Shown one piece after another: positions 1-5,180 of a stretch of 5,180 nucleotides of DNA. The translations under genes and the position numbers were made by a program. Below the pieces are notes generated by a model. It made no database searches and was not told where the DNA came from. It worked only from the letters and a program-made list of their open reading frames with translations. The stretch comes from ANME-2 cluster archaeon (GTDB lineage Archaea > Halobacteriota > Methanosarcinia > Methanosarcinales > Methanocomedenaceae), in assembly GCA_023544495.1 (NCBI GenBank), contig JAMJFV010000140.1, positions 1 to 5,180 of the forward strand. The letters run 5' to 3'. The stretch's first letter is position 1. Every line of letters begins with the position of its first letter.

Positions 1-747
1 GTCCTGTATGCTAACCTCGGGATCGTCAATGGTCATGCTCACCGCATCGATTATCTCGTTGAGATTATGCGGCGCCATGTTGGTTGCCATACCCACGGCA
101 ATACCAGTCGAGCCGTTCACCAGCAGGTTGGGCAGTCTGGAGGGCAGCACCACCGGTTCTTCCAGGGACCCGTCATAGTTTGGTATGAAATCCACCGTGT
201 TCTTGTCAATATCTGCCAGCATCTCCTCGGCAATGCGGTCCATGCGAACCTCAGTATAACGCATGGCTGCAGCCGAATCTCCGTCAATGGAACCGAAGTT
301 GCCCTGCCCGTCGGCCAGTGGATAGCGTAAATTGAAATCCTGGGCCATCCTGACCATAGTGTCATAGATGGCTGCGTCGCCGTGGGGATGATACTTACCC
401 ATGACATCACCCACTATCCTGGCAGATTTCTTATAGGGCTTATCGCGTGTCATGCCCTGTTCCTGCATACCGAACAGGATGCGCCTGTGCACAGGTTTCA
501 GGCCGTCACGCACATCTGGCAGTGCCCGGCCAACGATAACACTCATGGCATAATCAATATACGAGTTCTTCATCTCGTCCTCGATATTCAGGGGTATGAT
601 CTTATCTCCAATACCCTTGCCAGTATTCCCGACTGTGCTAACTTCACCATCTTCACTGATATCTCCTTCAGTGCCCTCACCACTATCTTCGACCATATTA
701 TCCTCGTTATCGTTCAACTTTTCATCCCCGGGAAGCTCATCAGACAT
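1..747 (-). CDS. gyrA: DNA gyrase subunit A, N-terminal part (runs off left edge)
   Basis: This is the breakage-reunion subunit of DNA gyrase, which cuts and religates the DNA gate through a tyrosyl-DNA bond while GyrB supplies ATP and metal-site functions. The first 249 codons are visible and contain no stop down to the window edge. Residues about 51-92 carry the near-invariant family start (NIEDEMKNSYIDYAMSVIVG, then ALPDVRDGLKPVHRRI). Residues 119-135 match the quinolone-pocket helix (YHPHGDAAIYDTMVRMA). AAMRYTE places the catalytic tyrosine at Tyr164 (codon 258-256), equivalent to E. coli Tyr122, preceded by Arg163. The ATG at 747 has a strong Shine-Dalgarno sequence, and an in-frame TGA at 759-757 rules out a longer start except the TTG directly before it. 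The protein is about 42 residues longer at the N terminus than E. coli GyrA, and that extension is strongly acidic. The position of E. coli Ser83 is Ala125. It overlaps gyrB by 8 nt. ParC is the alternative family, but the pairing with gyrB favours GyrA; the C-terminal GyrA box that would settle it is not visible. Confidence 0.96.
   Translation of the reverse strand, partial: MSDELPGDEKLNDNEDNMVEDSGEGTEGDISEDGEVSTVGNTGKGIGDKIIPLNIEDEMKNSYIDYAMSVIVGRALPDVRDGLKPVHRRILFGMQEQGMTRDKPYKKSARIVGDVMGKYHPHGDAAIYDTMVRMAQDFNLRYPLADGQGNFGSIDGDSAAAMRYTEVRMDRIAEEMLADIDKNTVDFIPNYDGSLEEPVVLPSRLPNLLVNGSTGIAVGMATNMAPHNLNEIIDAVSMTIDDPEVSIQD
740..747 (-). other. 8-nt overlap of gyrB stop and gyrA start
   Basis: The minus-strand sequence ATGTCTGA holds the gyrA ATG (747-745) and the gyrB TGA (742-740) in different frames. 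Such an overlap allows ribosomes ending gyrB to restart on gyrA, which would help keep the two subunits at equal amounts. The coupling is inferred. Confidence 0.9.
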
Positions 748-2635
748 CAAGGTTCTTCACCTCCCTTGCATGCTTTTCAATGAACTCTCGCCTGGGCTCC
801 ACCTTATCACCCATCAGCACCGTGAAAATCTCATCCGCTTCCAGGGCATTGTCCAGCGTGACCTGTATAAGGGTCCTGGTCTGAGGGTCCATGGTGGTTT
901 CCCACAACTGTTCGGGATTCATCTCGCCCAGCCCCTTGAAGCGCTGTACTCCAATCCCCTGCCCACCCATCTCTTCCACTTTCGCATCTTTTTCGGCATC
1001 AGTGTATACGTAATGGGTTACCTTTCCCTTTTTTATGCGGTACAGGGGCGGCTGGGCTATGTACACATATCCCAGTTCAATCAACTGCTTCATATAACGG
1101 TAGAAGAATGTGAGCAGCAATGTCCTGATATGGGCACCGTCCACATCGGCATCAGTCATTATTATCACCTTGTGGTATCTGGCCTTAGTCTCATCGAAAT
1201 CATCACCAAGACCCGTACCTATAGCGGTTATCAGGGCACGTATCTCATTGTTCTTGAGTATCTTGTTCAACCTGGCCTTCTCAACATTGAGTATCTTACC
1301 CCGCAGCGGCAGTATTGCCTGGAACGCGCGGCTTCGTCCCTGTTTCGCCGAACCACCGGCACTATCGCCTTCTACCAGATAGACCTCGCAGAGAGATGGA
1401 TCCTTCTCAGAGCAATCAGCAAGTTTGCCTGGTAATGAAGATACTTCCAGTGCGCTTTTGCGCCTGGTCAGTTCCCTTGCCTTTCGGGCAGCATCCCTTG
1501 CCTGGGCTGCCAGTACCGATTTACCTATGATAGTATCTGCTTCTTTTGGATGTTCTTCCAGAAACTCCCGCAGCCCCTCACCCACCAGGGTCTCCACAAT
1601 ACCTTTCACATCACTGTTGCCCAGTTTGGTCTTGGTCTGCCCTTCGAACTGTGGGTCCGTGAGCTTAACACTGATAATTGCAGTCAGACCCTCCCTGATA
1701 TCCTCACCTGAGAGCTTTTCGCTGCCTTTGACAAGCCCGCGGTCCCTGGCATAATCATTGACGGCACGCGTCAGGGCTGCCTTAAAACCGCTCAGGTGTG
1801 TGCCACCCTCATGGGTATTGATATTATTGGCAAAAGAGAACACGGTCTCTGTATAACTGTCATTATACTGGATAGCTATCTCTACCTGGGTACCGTCCTT
1901 GGTCTTCTGGAAATATACCGGCGGTTGGTGCAGTGCATTCTTGTTCTTGTTCAGATGCTCGACAAAAGCAACGATACCACCTTCATAATGGAACAGATTC
2001 TCATCACCAGTCCGTTCATCCCTGATAGTGATCTTAATACCCCTGTTCAGGTATGCCAGTTCCCTCAGACGTTTGGATATCGTCTCGAAACTGAAATCAA
2101 CAGTCTCAAATATCTCATAATCCGGTTTGAATGTGATATTTGTGCCTGTCCGTTCAGTGTCACCCCTCACTGCCACATCACCCATGGGTTTTCCCCTCTG
2201 GTACCGCTGGAAATGCACTTTCCCATTGCGATACACCTCGGCCTCCATCCATTCTGACAGGGCATTCACAACAGAAACGCCGACACCGTGCAGGCCTCCT
2301 GAAACTTTATACGACTCGGCATCGAACTTACCACCGGCATGAAGCATGGTCATGACCACTTCAAGTGCGGATTTATGGAATTTCTCATGCGTATCAACGG
2401 GAATGCCACGTCCATCATCCAGAACACTCACCGAGTTATCCCGGTTGATAGTGACCACAATATTTTCGCAATACCCCGCAAGTGCTTCATCTATACTGTT
2501 GTCAACCGCTTCATATACCAGGTGGTGAAGTCCACGAGTGTCTGTGCTGCCTACATACATGCTGGGGCGCTTGCGCACTGCTTCCAGACCTTCAAGTACC
2601 TGTATCTTACCAGCATCGTATTGTTTATCTGTCAT
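740..2635 (-). CDS. gyrB: DNA gyrase subunit B
   Basis: This is the ATPase subunit of DNA gyrase. It clamps the transported DNA segment upon ATP binding and contributes the Toprim metal site for cleavage. The protein is 631 residues and complete. The GHKL ATPase domain (about 1-220) shows YEAVDNSIDEA with Glu42 as likely general base and Asn46 as metal ligand, DDGRGIPV from Asp73, the lid GGLHGVGVSVVNALS (113-127), Arg136 and ERTGT ending at Thr165; numbering runs almost in step with E. coli GyrB. The transducer carries QTKTKLGN with Lys337. Toprim has EGDSAGG (Glu422) and DADVDG (Asp495, Asp497, Asp499), plus PLRGKILNVEKAR. The C-terminal block is QRFKGLGEMNPEQLW. It lacks the roughly 170-residue insertion of E. 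coli GyrB (804 residues), as in most archaeal and Gram-positive forms. The ATG at 2635 is chosen because GGAG lies 7 nt upstream; the TTG at 2638 is the only alternative, since an in-frame TGA sits at 2656-2654. The gene follows top6A by 24 nt and overlaps gyrA by 8 nt. Residues contacting aminocoumarins are retained, so novobiocin sensitivity is plausible (inference). Confidence 0.98.
   Translation of the reverse strand: MTDKQYDAGKIQVLEGLEAVRKRPSMYVGSTDTRGLHHLVYEAVDNSIDEALAGYCENIVVTINRDNSVSVLDDGRGIPVDTHEKFHKSALEVVMTMLHAGGKFDAESYKVSGGLHGVGVSVVNALSEWMEAEVYRNGKVHFQRYQRGKPMGDVAVRGDTERTGTNITFKPDYEIFETVDFSFETISKRLRELAYLNRGIKITIRDERTGDENLFHYEGGIVAFVEHLNKNKNALHQPPVYFQKTKDGTQVEIAIQYNDSYTETVFSFANNINTHEGGTHLSGFKAALTRAVNDYARDRGLVKGSEKLSGEDIREGLTAIISVKLTDPQFEGQTKTKLGNSDVKGIVETLVGEGLREFLEEHPKEADTIIGKSVLAAQARDAARKARELTRRKSALEVSSLPGKLADCSEKDPSLCEVYLVEGDSAGGSAKQGRSRAFQAILPLRGKILNVEKARLNKILKNNEIRALITAIGTGLGDDFDETKARYHKVIIMTDADVDGAHIRTLLLTFFYRYMKQLIELGYVYIAQPPLYRIKKGKVTHYVYTDAEKDAKVEEMGGQGIGVQRFKGLGEMNPEQLWETTMDPQTRTLIQVTLDNALEADEIFTVLMGDKVEPRREFIEKHAREVKNLDV
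757..764 (-). promoter_or_regulatory. Shine-Dalgarno sequence of gyrA
   Basis: Reading on the minus strand, GGAGGTGA ends 9 nt before the gyrA ATG at 747. It is an uninterrupted 8-nt match to the complement of the archaeal 16S rRNA 3' end, the strongest site in the window. It is embedded in the last gyrB codons (Arg-Glu-Val-Lys). Its TGA is also an in-frame stop for gyrA, which fixes the gyrA start and supports the acidic extension as genuinely translated. Confidence 0.9.
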
Positions 2636-2642
2636 CAATCGT

Positions 2643-2646
2643 CTCC
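2643..2646 (-). promoter_or_regulatory. Shine-Dalgarno sequence of gyrB
   Basis: GGAG on the minus strand sits 7 nt before the ATG at 2635 and only 4 nt before the in-frame TTG at 2638, so it favours the ATG. It lies in the short top6A-gyrB spacer, giving gyrB an initiation site independent of overlap. Confidence 0.75.
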
Positions 2647-2659
2647 AAAAATTTCAGGA

Positions 2660-3757
2660 TCAAATAATACCCATCTCGGTAAGCCTCTCGGGCAGATACC
2701 GCTGGGTCACGAAATCCAGACCCTTGCCTGCAAAGGCCTGCTGTTCAGCTTTCTTACCGATATCAAGCTGCAATTGTATCTGGGTCTTCCAGTAATCAGA
2801 ATCGAACCTGGGGTCTGACAGTTCACTGTACAGGGCTTTGATATCCTGGTCTGTCAGCTTGTCAGTGGACAGGTCGTACTCCACAATATCACTGGGCTGC
2901 ACGCCAATGAACTTCGCGGCAGGTGTTGCCATGAACTCGGACATATGCGCGCTTTTTATGGCACCGTACGCCACGCTGGCAAATATCCGGTAACTCCACG
3001 GGTCGCCATCAGTGAACACTACCACAGGAAGGTTCAGTTCTTCATTGAGCCGCTTTAACATGCGGCGGGTACTCCTGGCAGGCTGGCCCTTGAGATGCAC
3101 CAGGATAGCATTATGGTCTTCATCAAAACCGTTCTCGATAAGCCTGGCATGCATACCGCCGGTCTCTATGGCAATAATGAATTTTGCATCATGTTCGAGG
3201 AACTCCACATTTTCAACATTGAACGGTATCTGGTAACCGCCTTCGCCCACATCGTCACGGCAGTGGATTATCCGCTCGCCCCGCTTTGTGGTCTCCCTGA
3301 GCTTTAATGAACCGAACAGGGTCGCACCATCCTCTTCCGGCCTCATATGGAAATATTCCCGCTGCAGGGCACTTATTATTTCAAGGTCCTCTATCATGCG
3401 GTCGCTTTCGGGTTGTTCGTTGAACTTGGCTATGTCCCAGTTCTCTGAGATGTAATACAGCTCCCTCAATGTCGATCCACGGTTGTTCTCAAGGTGTTCC
3501 TTGATAAGCAGTTCCACAACATAGGACATCTTGAGTATCTGGTTTGCACCTTTTACGGTCTTCGCGCTGCGGACGCTGGTACTATCCCCGTAGACCCACA
3601 CTTCGCTGTCATTGTTGTACTCGATATTCGCTTTGGTACGCGTAGGCATCACAATACTGGGCACTTTCTGGTGCTCGAACTGTTCATAGAACTGCTCTAT
3701 TATGCCCAGAAGCGCTTCCTTTGCCACTTTATCACGCTGTTGTTTTCGTTCACCCAT
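2660..3757 (-). CDS. top6A: DNA topoisomerase VI subunit A (Spo11 family)
   Basis: This is the DNA-cleaving subunit of type IIB topoisomerase VI, homologous to the meiotic double-strand-break protein Spo11. It makes a two-strand break with short 5' overhangs through a tyrosyl linkage. The protein is 365 residues, the usual family length. The winged-helix (5Y-CAP) domain spans about 70-150 and contains TLRELYYISE, where the second tyrosine, Tyr102, is the expected nucleophile. The Toprim domain shows IAIETGG with Glu198 and FTDGDPW with Asp250 and Asp252, the three metal-binding acidic residues, followed by a well conserved segment around YGAIKSAHMSE. The ATG at 3757 lies 6 nt after an AGGGGGT element. 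An in-frame TAA at 3772-3770 leaves only this ATG or the TTG directly before it as start. The gene overlaps top6B by 8 nt and lies 24 nt before gyrB, so it is translated as part of one operon. No missing catalytic residue was found. Confidence 0.98.
   Translation of the reverse strand: MGERKQQRDKVAKEALLGIIEQFYEQFEHQKVPSIVMPTRTKANIEYNNDSEVWVYGDSTSVRSAKTVKGANQILKMSYVVELLIKEHLENNRGSTLRELYYISENWDIAKFNEQPESDRMIEDLEIISALQREYFHMRPEEDGATLFGSLKLRETTKRGERIIHCRDDVGEGGYQIPFNVENVEFLEHDAKFIIAIETGGMHARLIENGFDEDHNAILVHLKGQPARSTRRMLKRLNEELNLPVVVFTDGDPWSYRIFASVAYGAIKSAHMSEFMATPAAKFIGVQPSDIVEYDLSTDKLTDQDIKALYSELSDPRFDSDYWKTQIQLQLDIGKKAEQQAFAGKGLDFVTQRYLPERLTEMGII
3750..3757 (-). other. 8-nt overlap of top6B stop and top6A start
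   Basis: The minus-strand sequence ATGGGTGA holds the top6A ATG (3757-3755) and the top6B TGA (3752-3750). Its geometry is the same as at the gyrB/gyrA junction, and translational coupling of the two topoisomerase VI subunits is the likely meaning. Confidence 0.9.
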
Positions 3758-5180
3758 CAATATACCCCCTTACGGCTTTGGCACCATTGACCATCGCTTC
3801 TTCCGCACCTTCGACTATCAGGCCGGGAAGGGAATGAGCTTCTTCATCAGATACAAATGGCAGGTGGTATTTGATGGTCTCCCTATCCCCTGCTTTCAGG
3901 GTAAGTTTCCAGGTATGGTCGGTATCTCTGCCCATGGATACGGATCCTGGCCCGGGCCGGGCATCTCTTACCGGGTACTGGTGGGTATCATGCAATTTGA
4001 TGGTAAACGTTGTATCACCGTAGTTGCGGATGTCAATCTCTACCTGGTAACCGTCACCGTTTTTGGATACACTGCGCTGTACGAGCAGATTGCCCATAAC
4101 CTTGGCCACGATGGGTGTGATGTCAGGCGTGGGTTTGTCCAGCACCTGTGAGACCTTCTCGGCTATCCTTGGTAATATCTTCTTGATGATCTCTTCTTTC
4201 TCCCTTCGCCTGGACAGGTGCTGCTGCTTTGAGAGGAATATCTTGAGCTTGCGCCCCACGTCCTTGAGGGCAAGTTCGACCTCTGCCATGATCTCTGGGA
4301 CATCTGCCACAGCATCTTTACTCTCAGAGGTGAATGGTATATGGGTGGAAGCTACGTGCACCACTATGACGGCCGGACCTGCAGGTATGCCGCCACCCGG
4401 TTGGTTCAGAGAATAGTTCTTCCACCTGATATTCTCAATTGCATGGGTGATACCGCATCCGCCCTGCTGGTACAGCAACGGCACGCGGTTTGCGAACCTA
4501 AGGATATTGACCCTGTCCTCCTTACCCAGGTTGCCGCCATAAGCAATACCTGCTTCTACCAGGAAGGGATGCCCGGAGTGCACGGACGCCGCGCGGCTGA
4601 CCGTGGCAATAAAATCCACGCTGTATTCCTTTTCCAGTCCCTTATAGATAAGCGATTCAGTGATGGGGGAAAGACAGTCGGTGGGAGGTGCCGATATCTT
4701 CACCTTTTTAAAGACGTCAATGAGTTTTTTCGCATCTTCAAGTTGAAGTTTATGGGGATCACTTTCGGGGTCAAGGTGTGCAGCTTTGCATATTTCCTCT
4801 GCTATCTGCAGCCCGATACGGGAGAAACTGTAACGCAGGAACGGGGCAAGTTTCTGCCTGTCAGTGTAGCGAAGCATTTTGATGAGCGTACCCAGTTCAA
4901 TACCTTCGGGATGTGGTAGTATTTCCTGCGCCGGTTCGGGGATAATGTCCACGGCCCTTTCAAAGACAATGGTATTGCCGTCCGGTTCCACAAGGGTGAG
5001 CCTTGCATGGGTGTTGACGATAGCAGTGCTTTTCAAGTATTCAAGTACGCTCTGGCGCCGGCCTTTAACATAGGATGCTTTCATCTCCAGTTCTACCCGG
5101 GTACCCCTGGACCGGTCCCAGTCCACGATCTTTTCCTCAAGTATCTCGGGTTCATTGGTACTGGTGTTGATTATCAGTTC
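3750..5180 (-). CDS. top6B: DNA topoisomerase VI subunit B, C-terminal part (start beyond right edge)
   Basis: This is the ATPase and DNA-clamp subunit of topoisomerase VI. The 476 codons visible are open to the window edge. A GTG at 5126-5124 is internal rather than the start, because the frame upstream of it continues as recognisable family sequence (ending in EEKIVDWDRSRGTRVELEM, the last strand region of the GHKL domain). The N-terminal ATP-binding motifs, roughly 150 residues, are outside the window. In visible numbering, about 93-142 fits the helix-two-turn-helix insert. Residues about 160-320 are the transducer, with GGCGITHAIENIRWKNYSLNQ near 240-260; Lys254 (codon 4421-4419) within WKxYxLxQ is the switch lysine that contacts ATP phosphate in this family. 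Residues about 350-476 form a beta-rich tail resembling the C-terminal Ig-like domain of Methanosarcina Top6B and absent from the shorter Sulfolobus type. The TGA at 3752-3750 lies inside the start of top6A, giving an 8-nt overlap. Confidence 0.97.
   Translation of the reverse strand, partial: ELIINTSTNEPEILEEKIVDWDRSRGTRVELEMKASYVKGRRQSVLEYLKSTAIVNTHARLTLVEPDGNTIVFERAVDIIPEPAQEILPHPEGIELGTLIKMLRYTDRQKLAPFLRYSFSRIGLQIAEEICKAAHLDPESDPHKLQLEDAKKLIDVFKKVKISAPPTDCLSPITESLIYKGLEKEYSVDFIATVSRAASVHSGHPFLVEAGIAYGGNLGKEDRVNILRFANRVPLLYQQGGCGITHAIENIRWKNYSLNQPGGGIPAGPAVIVVHVASTHIPFTSESKDAVADVPEIMAEVELALKDVGRKLKIFLSKQQHLSRRREKEEIIKKILPRIAEKVSQVLDKPTPDITPIVAKVMGNLLVQRSVSKNGDGYQVEIDIRNYGDTTFTIKLHDTHQYPVRDARPGPGSVSMGRDTDHTWKLTLKAGDRETIKYHLPFVSDEEAHSLPGLIVEGAEEAMVNGAKAVRGYIDG
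3764..3770 (-). promoter_or_regulatory. Probable Shine-Dalgarno sequence of top6A
   Basis: AGGGGGT on the minus strand differs by one base from AGGAGGT and ends 6 nt before the top6A ATG at 3757. It lies within the final top6B codons (Arg-Gly-Tyr). It is weaker than the gyrA site, so reinitiation by ribosomes finishing top6B may contribute (inference). Confidence 0.65.

Larger units (their letters stand above)
1..5180 (-). other. Presumed single transcription unit top6B-top6A-gyrB-gyrA
   Basis: All four genes lie on the minus strand with junctions of -8, +24 and -8 nt, leaving no room for an internal terminator, and no convincing promoter was seen in the 24-nt gap. Transcription must begin to the right of 5180 and finish to the left of 1. 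This gene order is known in Methanosarcina and haloarchaea. Co-transcription is inferred from spacing and was not shown directly. Confidence 0.85.

Noticed and set aside
117..410. Alternative minus-strand open frame of 97 codons inside gyrA
   Set aside because: It lies in a different frame from the conserved GyrA sequence, which encodes the quinolone pocket and catalytic tyrosine across the same bases.
596..1435. Long open frame on the plus strand (279 codons) antisense to gyrB and the gyrA start
   Set aside because: It is opposite strongly conserved gyrB and gyrA coding sequence, its translation has no recognisable family features, and it is best explained as an open shadow frame.
2636..2659. 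Possible promoter in the top6A-gyrB gap
   Set aside because: The gap is 24 nt and holds mainly the gyrB Shine-Dalgarno sequence. The AT-rich run just upstream is too close to the start codon for a normal archaeal TATA box and no BRE-like element is clear.
3949..3958. Perfect 10-bp GC palindrome GGCCCGGGCC
   Set aside because: It falls within the top6B codons for an Arg-Pro-Gly-Pro-Gly run, has no second copy that I noticed, and is explained by coding sequence; it is not a terminator or operator.
5124..5126. GTG as a start codon of top6B
   Set aside because: The frame stays open upstream to the window edge and encodes family-like sequence, and a start here would remove the whole ATP-binding domain.

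Overview
The window is a stretch of archaeal housekeeping sequence coding entirely on the minus strand. In transcription order (right to left) it holds four genes: the C-terminal two thirds or so of top6B (DNA topoisomerase VI subunit B, running off the right edge), a complete top6A (topoisomerase VI subunit A), a complete gyrB (DNA gyrase subunit B) and the first 249 codons of gyrA (DNA gyrase subunit A, running off the left edge). Coding density is close to 100 percent: top6B/top6A and gyrB/gyrA each overlap by 8 nt, and the only gap is 24 nt between top6A and gyrB. This is almost certainly one transcription unit, top6B-top6A-gyrB-gyrA, whose promoter and terminator lie outside the window.

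Organism: topoisomerase VI of this form, with a C-terminal domain on subunit B, next to a bacterial-type gyrase is typical of Euryarchaeota. The same gene order is known in Methanosarcina and in haloarchaea. The moderate base composition and the lack of a general haloarchaeal acidic bias in GyrB and Top6A favour a methanogen- or methanotroph-type relative of the Methanosarcinales over a haloarchaeon. This is inference; the window carries no lineage-specific marker gene.

How the genes work together: both enzymes are ATP-dependent type II topoisomerases. Gyrase (A2B2) introduces negative supercoils. Topoisomerase VI (A2B2, type IIB, related to Spo11) relaxes supercoils and separates linked daughter chromosomes. 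Within each pair the tight overlap implies translational coupling and matched subunit amounts. Nearly all catalytic residues that should be visible are present: the active-site Tyr of GyrA and Top6A, the Toprim acidic residues of GyrB and Top6A, the ATP-site residues of GyrB and the switch lysine of Top6B. The Top6B ATP-binding core is outside the window.

No mobile element, CRISPR array, RNA gene or new multi-gene system was seen. Points worth a second look are modest: an acidic N-terminal extension on GyrA, an Ala at the main quinolone-resistance position of GyrA, and an almost identical overlap and start-site architecture at the two subunit junctions.
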